Shown here: positions 24,227 to 33,951 of the stretch, piece by piece | Layout of the letters: every line of letters starts with the position of its first letter | How positions within the stretch are numbered: the first letter of the stretch is position 1 | Origin: an uncultured Pelagibacteraceae bacterium | GTDB lineage: Bacteria; Pseudomonadota; Alphaproteobacteria; Pelagibacterales; Pelagibacteraceae | Length of the DNA: 48,322 bases | Assembly: GCA_902541515.1 (NCBI GenBank) | Contig: CACBRD010000005.1 | Coordinates: 1-48,322 of the forward strand | Direction: 5' to 3' | Translations under genes and position numbers: made by a program | The notes under the pieces: generated by a model | Seen by the model: the letters and a program-made list of their open reading frames with translations, nothing else | Told to the model about the DNA's origin: nothing | Database searches by the model: none

Positions 24227-24982
24227 CCATATTCTTTTCATACTAAAATAAACTAGGATAGTTAAAATAATTAAATACACGATAGCTTTAAAACCCATTT
24301 GATGTCTTGACTCTAAATGAGGTTCGGCTGACCACATCAAGAATGTTGTTACATCTTTTGACATTTGCTCAACAGAAGCTATTGTACCATCAGAGTATTC
24401 TACTAATCCATCTGATAACTGATTAGCCATTTTAATTTTATTCCCATACATATATTTATTATAATACACACCATCATCTAAAGTAACTCCAGCTGGTGGG
24501 TCTTCATATCCTTGAAGCAATGAGTAAATATAATCTACCCCACCCCCTCTTGCTTTAACTAGCACAGACATGTCTGGTGGATAAGCACCTCCATTTGCAG
24601 CTTGAGCAGCTTGAACGTTATCATAGGGCATTACAAACTTATCTGATAATCTGCCCGGACGAGTAAACATATCACCATCTGAATTAGGTCCATCCTTGAC
24701 TTCAAAAGATGCAGCAATAGCTTTTGCTTGCTCTATAGAAAATTCTGGTCCCCCTTTCTCAGCTAAGTTTCTATAACTTAAATATTTCATTGAATGACAA
24801 GAAGAGCACACCTCTGTGTAGACTTGATAACCTCTTTGAAGTGCAGCTCGATCAAACTTTCCAAAGAGTCCTTTGAAGCTCCAATCGGTTTTTAAATATT
24901 CAACTTTTTCTGCAGCTTGAGTGCTTAATGAAAGTCCAGAAAATAAGATAATAAATGAAAATATTTTAATAAAATTTTTCAC
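24203..24982 (-). CDS. petC: Cytochrome c1
   Basis: Signal peptide, heme motif CSSCH, C-terminal membrane anchor; last gene after petA and petB. Confidence 0.96.
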   Translation of the reverse strand: MKNFIKIFSFIILFSGLSLSTQAAEKVEYLKTDWSFKGLFGKFDRAALQRGYQVYTEVCSSCHSMKYLSYRNLAEKGGPEFSIEQAKAIAASFEVKDGPNSDGDMFTRPGRLSDKFVMPYDNVQAAQAANGGAYPPDMSVLVKARGGGVDYIYSLLQGYEDPPAGVTLDDGVYYNKYMYGNKIKMANQLSDGLVEYSDGTIASVEQMSKDVTTFLMWSAEPHLESRHQMGFKAIVYLIILTILVYFSMKRIWSRIETEV

Positions 24983-26245
24983 TTATTTATTTAAACTTTC
25001 CTTGTTCTTTGCTGTGGCTAAATTAGGTGAACCACCTAGTATCGGTTCGGTAATACTTAATGGAATTGGAAGAGTTTTTTCTTTCCAACCTAAAACTGGA
25101 AGTATCACTAAAAAATGTAAGAAATAGTATGCTGTAGCTACTCTAGCAACTAACAGATATAATCCCTCTGCTGGCATAGCACCAACATATCCCAGGATCA
25201 AAACATCAGCGACAAGGATCCAATAAAATTGTCTGTATAAAGGTCTAAATACTGCTGATCTAATTTTTGAGGTATCGAGCCATGGAAGAGCTGCTAAAAT
25301 TAAAATAGCAGATAACATTGCAACTACTCCTAAAAGTTTATCCGGGACCGATCTTAAAATTGCGTAGAATGGTAATAAATACCACTCCGGAACAATATGT
25401 GCCGGCGTAACTAACGGATTAGCTTCAATATAATTATCTGCATGACCTAAAATATTTGGCGTATAAAAAACAAAAAATGCAAAAACAATCATAAACATTA
25501 GTAAAGCAAAACCATCTTTTATTACAATGTATGGATGGAATGGTACTGTATCTTTTGAAGGTTTTTTAATGTCAATTCCAACTGGATTATTATTTCCAGG
25601 AACATGAAGTGCCCATATGTGAAGAACAACTAAACCTAAAATTAAAAAAGGTATTAAATAGTGAAGTGTAAAAAATCGTGTTAAAGTAGGATTATCAACT
25701 GAGTAACCTCCCCATAACCAAGTAACAATACCCTCGCCTACTAAAGGAATTGCACTAAATAGATTTGTAATTACAGTTGCACCCCAGAAACTCATTTGGC
25801 CCCATGGAAGTACATAACCCAAAAATGCAGCTGCCATCATTAATAAATAAATGATGATACCTATTATCCAAATTATTTCCCTAGGAGCTTTGTAAGAACC
25901 ATAAAATAATGATCTAAATATATGAATATAAACAGCCAAAAAAAACATTGAAGCACCATTTGCATGAATGTATCTAATTAACCAACCATAGTTAACATCT
26001 CTCATAATATGCTCGACACTATCAAAAGCCATATCAGCATGAGCAATATAATGCATTGCAAGAACTAAACCCGTTACAATTTGAGTAATCAAACAAAAAG
26101 TTAATATTCCACCAAACGTCCACCAATAATTTAAATTTTTAGGTGTTGGATAATCAGTTAAGTGATTTGCAAGAGTTAATAATGGTAAACGATCGTTAAA
26201 CCATTTTCCAAATTTTGATTTCGGTGTGTATTCGTGATCACTCAT
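24983..26245 (-). CDS. petB: Cytochrome b of the bc1 complex
   Basis: [60 protein letters not shown]. Confidence 0.98.
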   Translation of the reverse strand: MSDHEYTPKSKFGKWFNDRLPLLTLANHLTDYPTPKNLNYWWTFGGILTFCLITQIVTGLVLAMHYIAHADMAFDSVEHIMRDVNYGWLIRYIHANGASMFFLAVYIHIFRSLFYGSYKAPREIIWIIGIIIYLLMMAAAFLGYVLPWGQMSFWGATVITNLFSAIPLVGEGIVTWLWGGYSVDNPTLTRFFTLHYLIPFLILGLVVLHIWALHVPGNNNPVGIDIKKPSKDTVPFHPYIVIKDGFALLMFMIVFAFFVFYTPNILGHADNYIEANPLVTPAHIVPEWYLLPFYAILRSVPDKLLGVVAMLSAILILAALPWLDTSKIRSAVFRPLYRQFYWILVADVLILGYVGAMPAEGLYLLVARVATAYYFLHFLVILPVLGWKEKTLPIPLSITEPILGGSPNLATAKNKESLNK

Positions 26246-26250
26246 AATAA

Positions 26251-26760
26251 TTATCCAATTTTAATTGTATTAGCATTAACAAATTCGTATTTAGGGATCT
26301 CCATATTAGTCGGAGCTGGTCCCTTTCTAATTCTTCCAGAGATATCATAGTGCGAACCATGACAAGGACAAAACCATCCATTGTATTCGCCTTTTTGATC
26401 TAAAGGAACACAGCCTAAGTGAGTGCACACTCCAAGCATGACTAACCACTCGGGGTTCGCTGCACGATCCTCATCTTTTTCTGGATGTTTTAAATCTTCT
26501 AACTTTACAGATCTTGCTTCAGCTATCTCATCTTGTGTTCTTCTACGAATAAAAACTGGTTTACCTCTCCATAAAACTGTAATTGTTTTACCTGGATTAA
26601 CCGCACTTACATCAACCTCAGTGCTCGCCAAAGCTTTGACTGATGCGTCTGGGTTCATCTGATCAATCATTGGCCATATCGTTGCACCAACACCAACCGC
26701 ACCAACTGCATAAGTTGCTGTGAATAAGAAATCTCGTCTATTAGTTTTTTTTTCTGACAT
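26251..26760 (-). CDS. petA: Ubiquinol-cytochrome c reductase Rieske iron-sulfur subunit
   Basis: Tat-like [17 protein letters not shown]; Rieske CTHLGC and CPCHGSHYD. Confidence 0.98.
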   Translation of the reverse strand: MSEKKTNRRDFLFTATYAVGAVGVGATIWPMIDQMNPDASVKALASTEVDVSAVNPGKTITVLWRGKPVFIRRRTQDEIAEARSVKLEDLKHPEKDEDRAANPEWLVMLGVCTHLGCVPLDQKGEYNGWFCPCHGSHYDISGRIRKGPAPTNMEIPKYEFVNANTIKIG

Positions 26761-26850
26761 TAATAATAGTTAAATATACTCAATAATGCTTTTTTCTACT
26801 TAAATATATGATTTCATATAATATAAAATCATAAATTTACTACTGAAAGA

Positions 26851-27324
26851 ATGACACAGAATTTGATAAATCATGGCCCAAAAATTGCTTTATTTGAACC
26901 AGACATACCTCAAAATACAGCAGCAATAATCAGAACCTGTGCGTGCCTAGGTGCAAAACTTGAAATAATAGAGCCTTGCGGGTTTATGCTAAATGATAGA
27001 AGATTTAAGCGAGTCGTTATGGATTATATGAATGAAAAAGACATTAAATTCCATCAAAGCTCAGACGATTTTTTTAAATCGAAAAAAGATCAAAGAATAG
27101 TTCTAATGACCACAAAAGCCTCTGTTTCTTACACAAAATTTAAGTTTAATAAAAATGACACTATTCTTTTTGGTAGAGAAAGTGCGGGAGTTCCAAATGA
27201 GGTTCACAAAAAAATTAAAGATAGACTCAAAATTCCTATGAAAAACAATAAGCGCTCACTTAATATTGCATCTTCTGTTGCAATCATATTGGCAGAAAGT
27301 TTAAAACAAACTAAATTAATCTAA
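26851..27324 (+). CDS. trmL: tRNA (cytidine(34)-2'-O)-methyltransferase (SPOUT family)
   Basis: IALFEPDIPQNTAAIIRTCACLGAKLEIIEPCGF, LFGRESAGVPNEV, RSLNIASSVAIILAE. Confidence 0.92.
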   Translation: MTQNLINHGPKIALFEPDIPQNTAAIIRTCACLGAKLEIIEPCGFMLNDRRFKRVVMDYMNEKDIKFHQSSDDFFKSKKDQRIVLMTTKASVSYTKFKFNKNDTILFGRESAGVPNEVHKKIKDRLKIPMKNNKRSLNIASSVAIILAESLKQTKLI

Positions 27325-27325
27325 T

Positions 27326-28153
27326 ATGGATTTAGAAATTAAAAAAGACATCACAAGTAACTGGTTCAAAATGCTACAAGAAGCTATTTGGCACACTATA
27401 ACCAACCTTGAAAGAAAAGATGCGAATATCAAGACCACTGTTTGGAACAGAAGTAAAAAAAGAGATGAAGGAGGCGGAGAATTTAGAATTTTAGAAAATG
27501 GAAAAATATTTGATAAAGTTGGAGTAAATTTTTCTAAAGTTCATGGAAAATTCCCAAAACAATTCCAAAAAAATATTTTAGGTGCAAAAAAAGATCCCAG
27601 TTTTTGGGCTTCTGGTATTTCTGTTGTGATGCATATGAAAAATCCTATGATCCCTGCCATGCATTTTAATACAAGATATATCTGCACAACTCAGGACTGG
27701 TTTGGTGGTGGTATGGATGTAACCCCATCAATAAAAGATGATAAGGAAAAAAAAGAATTTCATAAAACCCTAAAAAAAATGTGTGATCAACACAATAAGA
27801 AATATTACACAAAATATAAGAAATGGTGTGATGAATATTTTTATTTACCTCATAGAAAAGAACCGAGGGGTATTGGTGGAATTTTTTTTGATTATAAAAA
27901 AGATAATTTTGAGAAAGATTTTAAATTTGTAAGAGATGTGGGGATCACTTTTCAATTTATTTTTGAAAAAATCATTAGAAAAAAAATGAAGAAAAAGTGG
28001 ACTAAAAAACATAAAGAATTACAATTCATAAAAAGAGGTCGTTATACAGAATTTAACTTACTCTATGACCGAGGAACAAAATTTGGTTTGCAAACTGGTG
28101 GAAACGTTGAAGGTATTTTAATGTCATTACCTCCGTTAGCAAAATGGAAATAA
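27326..28153 (+). CDS. hemF: Oxygen-dependent coproporphyrinogen III oxidase
   Basis: GGGEFRILENGKIFDKVGVNFS, MHFNTRYI, WFGGGMDVTP, GGIFFDY, RGRYTEFNLLYDRGTKFGL. Confidence 0.96.
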   Translation: MDLEIKKDITSNWFKMLQEAIWHTITNLERKDANIKTTVWNRSKKRDEGGGEFRILENGKIFDKVGVNFSKVHGKFPKQFQKNILGAKKDPSFWASGISVVMHMKNPMIPAMHFNTRYICTTQDWFGGGMDVTPSIKDDKEKKEFHKTLKKMCDQHNKKYYTKYKKWCDEYFYLPHRKEPRGIGGIFFDYKKDNFEKDFKFVRDVGITFQFIFEKIIRKKMKKKWTKKHKELQFIKRGRYTEFNLLYDRGTKFGLQTGGNVEGILMSLPPLAKWK

Positions 28154-28154
28154 C

Positions 28155-28631
28155 ATGGACAAAGAACCAATTACTTTAAATGGCCTAAATAAACTTAAAG
28201 ATGAATTAATCTTTTTAAAAGAAAAAAAAAGACCTGAGATTGTTGCGGCGATTGCTGAAGCGAGGTCACATGGTGATCTAAAAGAAAATGCAGAGTACCA
28301 CGCTGCAAAAGAAGAACAGTCTCATAATGAGGGAAGGATTACTGAAATTAATGATATCATTGCTAGAGCAAATGTCATTGATGTTACGAAATTAAATAAT
28401 GATGGAAAAGTTATCTTTGGCTCGACTGTGTTTTTAGAAAATTTAGATACTGGAGAAAAAATAAATTATAAGATTGTAGGAAAAGATGAAGCTGATCTCA
28501 AACAAAAATTAATTTATTTTCAATCGCCTATAGGTAAAGGTTTAATAGGAAAAAATAAAAATGATTTAGTTGAAATAAAAACTCCTGCCGGGGTCAAAAA
28601 TTTTGAAATTAAAGACGTAAAATATATCTAA
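28155..28631 (+). CDS. greA: Transcription elongation factor GreA
   Basis: LNGLNKLKDELIFLKEKKRPEIVAAIAEARSHGDLKENAEYHAAKEEQ. Confidence 0.97.
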   Translation: MDKEPITLNGLNKLKDELIFLKEKKRPEIVAAIAEARSHGDLKENAEYHAAKEEQSHNEGRITEINDIIARANVIDVTKLNNDGKVIFGSTVFLENLDTGEKINYKIVGKDEADLKQKLIYFQSPIGKGLIGKNKNDLVEIKTPAGVKNFEIKDVKYI

Positions 28632-29902
28632 TTGTTAACAATTTGACTTACTTGTTTATCTGAAATTTGAAAATTATTTTTCACCCATTCTTCCTCAATT
28701 ATTTTTAATTTTGCACCCAATTCTTTACCCTCAGGAATATTGAATTTTTCCATTAAAAATTCTGCACCCACAGGCATTTTTGGTATTGTTTTATCTTTGT
28801 AGAAATCAATTAATCTTTGAATATTTTCAGAATTTTTTTTTGATTTTATAAAATAATAATTGAGAATATCAGTTACAGCTTGTTTTCCATTATAATAAAA
28901 AATACCATTAAAGTTTTCCTCTCTAAAAGTTTTTGGTCCAATTTTTTCCTTAAAAAAATTATCAATAATTTTAATTCTTTTTTGATCTTTTTTAGAAATA
29001 TTAAATTTGTACATAAAATAATCTGCATTATCTGTCTCATCAATAATCATCAAAGATAATAGAAAGACAAAATCAGCCTTATTAATTATTTGTTTTTTTT
29101 TTGAGTTTAATTTTGAAAAAGTTTTTAAATTATTTAATTCAGGAAAAACAATTAAAAATAATTCTGAGCTCAATTTATCATCAGCTAATTTTTCTAATAT
29201 TTCTAAGTGAGTTATTTTTTTTAGCTCATCTAATAGTCTCTCTTTAGATAATTTTGAGATACCACCGATATTAATTTTAAGTTTTCTGATTAATTCTGGA
29301 TTATGCGGATGCTTTGAGTAATGGGCGAAAAATCTTAAATATCTTAAAATTCTCAAATAATCTTCTTTAATTCTTTTATCAGCGTCTCCTATAAAATTTA
29401 CGAAACCGTTTTCTAAGTCTTTTTTACCCTCAAAAGGATCGAACAAGTTTCCATCTTCATCCGCGTAAATGGAATTGATGGTAAAATCCCTTCTTAATGC
29501 ATCCTCTTTCCAATTTTTTGAAAATTTCACTTTTGCATGTCTTCCATCTGTTAAAATATCTTCTCTCAATGAGGTAATCTCAAATTTGTACCCTTCTATA
29601 AGTGCTGTAATTGTTCCATGTTCAATACCAGTTTCGTAATAATCAATTTTATTTTCTTTCAAAACTTCACAAACCTTTTGAGGATCAAGGTTTGTAGCCA
29701 TATCAATATCATTTACTATTTCTTTATTTATGATTTTTCTTATGCAACCTCCTACAAATCTTACTTCACTATCTGATGAATAAGAATTTATGGCTTTAAA
29801 TATTTTATTTGCCGGAGTATTTTTTGTTAAATCTCGAATACTTTGACTTATATAATTTAAATTATTTGATCTAAAAAAAATTGTATCTAAAAAATTTTTC
29901 AT
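28628..29902 (-). CDS. cca: CCA tRNA nucleotidyltransferase
   Basis: RFVGGCIRKI, NDIDMATNL, ALRRDFTINSIYADEDGNLFDPFEGKKDL, RIKEDYLRILRYLRFFAHY. Confidence 0.93.
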   Translation of the reverse strand: MKNFLDTIFFRSNNLNYISQSIRDLTKNTPANKIFKAINSYSSDSEVRFVGGCIRKIINKEIVNDIDMATNLDPQKVCEVLKENKIDYYETGIEHGTITALIEGYKFEITSLREDILTDGRHAKVKFSKNWKEDALRRDFTINSIYADEDGNLFDPFEGKKDLENGFVNFIGDADKRIKEDYLRILRYLRFFAHYSKHPHNPELIRKLKINIGGISKLSKERLLDELKKITHLEILEKLADDKLSSELFLIVFPELNNLKTFSKLNSKKKQIINKADFVFLLSLMIIDETDNADYFMYKFNISKKDQKRIKIIDNFFKEKIGPKTFREENFNGIFYYNGKQAVTDILNYYFIKSKKNSENIQRLIDFYKDKTIPKMPVGAEFLMEKFNIPEGKELGAKLKIIEEEWVKNNFQISDKQVSQIVNN

Positions 29903-29905
29903 ACT

Positions 29906-29979
29906 TGGCTGGGGCGCTAGGATTCGAACCTAGGATGCAGGTACCAAAAACCCGTGCCTTACCGCTTGGCTACGCCCCA
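29906..29979 (-). tRNA. tRNA-Gln (anticodon TTG)
   Basis: Minus strand TGGGGCGTAGCCAAGCGGTAAGGCACGGGTTTTTGGTACCTGCATCCTAGGTTCGAATCCTAGCGCCCCAGCCA: 7-bp acceptor, anticodon loop TTTTGGT, T-loop TTCGAAT, encoded CCA. Confidence 0.95.
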
Positions 29980-30012
29980 ATATTAAGTTCGTATAACACA
30001 AAAAAATCAAAT

Positions 30013-30858
30013 TTATATAGTTTTTGAGGCTATACACCAGATATTTTTGTATTTTTGAATAAACCTTTTTTTCGCACGTTCACATCTTTTTTTTGTTTGA
30101 AAATATGCAACTAAAGCTGATCCCGATCCAGTCATTCTTACAAAAACTGGGTTTAGAGAATTCTCTAAATAAAGTTTCATATTTTTTAATCTTGGGTATT
30201 TTAAAAAAACTATTGTTTCTAAGGAATTTTTCATATCTTTTAAAAAATTGATATCAAACATTTTTTTTGCCCCCTTGCCAAATTTTGCTTTATCAAACTT
30301 TCTAACCTTTGAATAAATATCCTTAGTCGAACAACCAAAATTTGGTTTTACGATTAATGGGTAAATTTTTTTTACATTATTGAAATACTTTATTTTATTT
30401 CTTGAATTTATAATCTTACTTTTATGATTTAAGCCTAAAATCACATCTGAACCAATTAGCTTAGAAATTTTTAACATTTCCTTATTTTTGATATTGATTA
30501 TTCTCTTATGTGCCAAATACCTTAGTATACTTGCTGCATTCATTGAGCCGCCTCCAAGACCAGCTTTATCAGGTATAAATTTTTTGATTTTGATTTGAAA
30601 TCTTTGGTTTTTTAAAATTTTTTTGTTTTCTAGGATCTCAAATAATTTAGAAACAGTATTTTTCTTACCTATCTTTCGAGAAAATTTTCCATTGAATGAA
30701 ATTAAATGTTTTTTTGATTTAATTTTTTTGATCAAAATTATGTCGTGTAAATCTACAAAGCTTATTATGCTCTCTATATTGTGCAAAGATTTACTTTTGC
30801 TTATAACATTTAATGCCAAATTTAATTTCGCGTGTGATTTTATTCTGAAAAAGGGCAT
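30013..30858 (-). CDS. ispE: 4-diphosphocytidyl-2-C-methyl-D-erythritol kinase
   Basis: SHAKLNLALNVISK, GHMP-kinase motif PDKAGLGGGSMNAA, RMTGSGSALVAYF. Confidence 0.93.
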   Translation of the reverse strand: MPFFRIKSHAKLNLALNVISKSKSLHNIESIISFVDLHDIILIKKIKSKKHLISFNGKFSRKIGKKNTVSKLFEILENKKILKNQRFQIKIKKFIPDKAGLGGGSMNAASILRYLAHKRIINIKNKEMLKISKLIGSDVILGLNHKSKIINSRNKIKYFNNVKKIYPLIVKPNFGCSTKDIYSKVRKFDKAKFGKGAKKMFDINFLKDMKNSLETIVFLKYPRLKNMKLYLENSLNPVFVRMTGSGSALVAYFQTKKRCERAKKRFIQKYKNIWCIASKTI

Positions 30859-32544
30859 TTAAGAGCTTTTAAGACCTTCGATCAACTTAATATTAATTTT
30901 TTCAATTAATTCTTTTTCAGTATCTTTCATTTTCAATACATTGGTCCAAAAATATCTAGCCTGGATTTTTCTATTGAGCTTCCACAAAATGTCACCGTAA
31001 TGGTCATTCACTATCGGATCATCTGGCATCAATTCTACGGCTCTTTTCAAAAATTTTTCAGCTTTTGGATAATCATCAGTTAAATAATAAGCCCAACCAA
31101 TAGAGTCTATTATATACGGGTCATCACTCTCAAGTTCGTAGGCTGTTTCAAGCATTTTAATCGCTTCATTAATTTTATAATCCCTCTCAAGCCATGAATA
31201 AGCAAGGTAATTTAGTATATAAGCATCGTCAGGTGTAATTTGAAGTGCATCAATTAAATCTTTATCGGCTTTTTCATAATTTTTAATTCGTTCATATGTA
31301 CCTCCTCTTCGATAAAGAATATCTGACTTGATATCCGAATTATCATCCAAATTTTCAATAATTTTAGAGTAATATCTTATTGCTTCTTCGTAATTTTTTG
31401 CTTTTTTGTAAAAATTAGCGACATCAAATAATATTTTTTCATTTGGATTCTCAATTTTATCAAAATTAAATTTAATAAAGTTAAGAGACTCTTGATTATT
31501 TCTTTGCGCTGAAATTATTTGCGCTTCTTTTTTTAATCTAAACCAATAGTAAAAATCATCATCCTTTTTAAATTTTTTAAGAACCTTTTTTGCCTTTTCA
31601 TAGTCTTTATTAAAATAATGATTTTCTGCAACTAGTGATAAATTAAATACAAATCTAGGATTGAGAAAATTTGACAGATTTAAGTAAAAATTTGACATCT
31701 CATAATTGTCTTGTGCAGAATACAGATTTGATATTAAAAACAAAAATTCAGCAATTAAATCATTATGATTTTTGCATGAAAAAACCTCTTGAAATTTTTG
31801 CAAGTTTCCATTGTCAATCCAACTTTTACCTTGTGATAGTAGCAATGTTGAATTTAAAAATTCTATTTCGTTAGTAATTACTTTTGCTTCATTTAAATTA
31901 TCGTTTTCAACTAAGTAACTTATATAAAAATAAATATACCTAGTAAAATCAGACTCAGGATCATTTATCAATTTTGAGAAATATCTCCCTGTATTAGGAT
32001 CATCTAAATAACACTTTTGAAATGTTTCTGAAATATAAGATAGTCTTCCAAAGTTTTTCTTATCGTCTAAAAATTTTTTTTCTTTAAAGAGGTAAACATA
32101 TTGTTTTAAGCTTTCTAAAATTGCTAAATTAAACCTATCCTGTTCTGTAAAATTATTTGCAATAGAAATGTATTCATAGGCAATATCTAACTCATTTTTT
32201 TTTAAACTATCAATTATTAATAATAAATAAGAGTCGAAAAAATCTATATTTTCATTTTCATAATTTTGTTTAATAATTTGAATCGCTTGCAATACTTTAT
32301 TCTCCAATACCAATGAAGATACATACCTTTTTAAAAATGGATCATGGGCATTAATCAAAATTTTAGATGAATTAAAAAAATTTAAAGCTTCAGAATTTTT
32401 TTTATTACCAAAAGCAACTATACCTGAAAAATATTTTGATAAATTTTTAGAATCAATTTTTTCAAAAGAATTACTTTTCGTAAACAAAGTGTTCTGATAA
32501 AATAATAATATAATAAGTATAAATTTTATATTTTTAAGAAACAT
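30859..32544 (-). CDS. TPR-repeat protein with N-terminal hydrophobic signal/anchor
   Basis: MFLKNIKFILIILLFYQNTLF; C-terminal TPRs (YLTDDYPKAEKFLKRAVELMPDDPIVNDHYGDILW). Confidence 0.85.
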   Translation of the reverse strand: MFLKNIKFILIILLFYQNTLFTKSNSFEKIDSKNLSKYFSGIVAFGNKKNSEALNFFNSSKILINAHDPFLKRYVSSLVLENKVLQAIQIIKQNYENENIDFFDSYLLLIIDSLKKNELDIAYEYISIANNFTEQDRFNLAILESLKQYVYLFKEKKFLDDKKNFGRLSYISETFQKCYLDDPNTGRYFSKLINDPESDFTRYIYFYISYLVENDNLNEAKVITNEIEFLNSTLLLSQGKSWIDNGNLQKFQEVFSCKNHNDLIAEFLFLISNLYSAQDNYEMSNFYLNLSNFLNPRFVFNLSLVAENHYFNKDYEKAKKVLKKFKKDDDFYYWFRLKKEAQIISAQRNNQESLNFIKFNFDKIENPNEKILFDVANFYKKAKNYEEAIRYYSKIIENLDDNSDIKSDILYRRGGTYERIKNYEKADKDLIDALQITPDDAYILNYLAYSWLERDYKINEAIKMLETAYELESDDPYIIDSIGWAYYLTDDYPKAEKFLKRAVELMPDDPIVNDHYGDILWKLNRKIQARYFWTNVLKMKDTEKELIEKINIKLIEGLKSS

Positions 32545-32555
32545 TGCTACATTGT

Positions 32556-33272
32556 ATGATTAAAAAGACTTTAAATCAAAATGCTAAATATGCTCAAGAA
32601 TTCATGAAAACAATTGAAACTGATTTTATTTTTAGCGATAAACCAATCAATAGATTTAAAGTCGACTCAGCTAAAAATAATGAAACTTTAATAAATAAAA
32701 ATAAATTGCTGAATGATCTTAGAACAAAGATCAATTCAATTGAAAATTGTAATTTAAAAAATAATTCTAAGAATTTGGTCCTGGGTGAAGGTAACCCTAA
32801 TGCTGATGTGATGTTAATTGGAGAAACTCCAGGCGAAATAGAGAATGAAACTGGCTTATGCTTTCAAGGAGAAGTGGGCAATCTCTTGAACAAAATGTTA
32901 CTAGCAATCAATTTAAAAAGAGAAAATATTTACACTACCTACTCAATTAATTTCAGACCACCAGAAGACAGAAAACCCACCGGACAGGAGATAAAACGTT
33001 ATGCAATATTTCTAAAAGAACACATTGCGATAATAGATCCAAAAATTTTAATTTTAATGGGCAGCACAGCAATGGAGGCAATTACAGGATTAAGCAAAAT
33101 ATCTAAAGAAAGAGGTAAGTGGAAAGAAATAATTTTAAAGAACAAAACTATTCCTATCATGATTTCTTTCAGCCCCTCCTATCTAATTAGATTTCCAGAA
33201 AATAAAAAATTTTCATGGGAAGATCTAAAAAAGATTAAACAAAAAATTCAAGATTTAAATATTAGGATTTAA
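32556..33272 (+). CDS. Uracil-DNA glycosylase superfamily, family-4-like (divergent)
   Basis: GEGNPNADVMLIGETPGEIENETGLCFQGEVGNLLNKML; NFRPPEDRKP; SPSYLIRFPENKKFSWEDL. Confidence 0.82.
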   Translation: MIKKTLNQNAKYAQEFMKTIETDFIFSDKPINRFKVDSAKNNETLINKNKLLNDLRTKINSIENCNLKNNSKNLVLGEGNPNADVMLIGETPGEIENETGLCFQGEVGNLLNKMLLAINLKRENIYTTYSINFRPPEDRKPTGQEIKRYAIFLKEHIAIIDPKILILMGSTAMEAITGLSKISKERGKWKEIILKNKTIPIMISFSPSYLIRFPENKKFSWEDLKKIKQKIQDLNIRI

Positions 33273-33832
33273 TGAAAACTATTGCTGGAGTTGATGAAGT
33301 TGGCAGAGGTAGCTTAATTGGACCTGTTTATGCAGCAGCTGTAATATTGAACAAGTCCATCAATAAAAAATTATTAAAAGACTCAAAAAGTTTGAGAAAA
33401 AATAAGCGAGAATTTTTAGCTAAATACATTAAGAAAAACTCTATTTGGGCTACAGGTAAAGCTTCTGTCTCAGAAATTGAAAAAATAAATATTCTTCATG
33501 CAAGCCTATTAGCTATGGAAAGAGCGATTAAAAAACTCAAAAAAAAACCAAAACTGATTTTGGTAGATGGAAATAAAACACCAAATTTAAAAAATTATAA
33601 ACTTCAATCAGTCATTAAAGGTGATCAAAAAATACCATCTATTTCTGCAGCATCAATCATAGCAAAAGTTACACGTGATAAAATGATCTCTAAGTTAGGT
33701 AAGAAATTTAAAAGTTATTATTGGAGTAAAAATTATGGATATGGAACAAAACAACATCTTAAAGCTATAAAAAAATTTGGGATTACTTCTCATCATAGAA
33801 AAACTTTTTTACCAATCCGCAAGATAAAATAG
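33272..33832 (+). CDS. rnhB: Ribonuclease HII
   Basis: AGVDEVGRGSLIGPVYAAAVIL, ILVDGNK, SAASIIAKVTRDK; starts in a TAATG overlap with the UDG. Confidence 0.95.
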   Translation: MKTIAGVDEVGRGSLIGPVYAAAVILNKSINKKLLKDSKSLRKNKREFLAKYIKKNSIWATGKASVSEIEKINILHASLLAMERAIKKLKKKPKLILVDGNKTPNLKNYKLQSVIKGDQKIPSISAASIIAKVTRDKMISKLGKKFKSYYWSKNYGYGTKQHLKAIKKFGITSHHRKTFLPIRKIK

Positions 33833-33847
33833 GTTTCACGTAGAAAC
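33833..33847. promoter_or_regulatory. Imperfect parS-like palindrome GTTTCACGTAGAAAC
   Basis: Differs from the core of consensus parS TGTTTCACGTGAAACA by one inserted A in the centre; could equally be a simple stem-loop. Confidence 0.25.
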
Positions 33848-33909
33848 ACCAGATGTAGTTGTTGTGAAACACCATCATACAATTGAAGTCCAAATAATTC
33901 AATCCTAGG

Positions 33910-33938
33910 TTGACCCAAGAATCTTTTTGGAGTCTAAT
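33910..33938 (+). promoter_or_regulatory. Candidate ccrM promoter: TTGACC-N17-TCTAAT, with GANTC sites at 33919-33923 and 33930-33934
   Basis: Direct reading of TTGACCCAAGAATCTTTTTGGAGTCTAAT 14 nt upstream of the ccrM ATG. Confidence 0.55.
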
Positions 33939-33951
33939 TTATTTTTATAGA

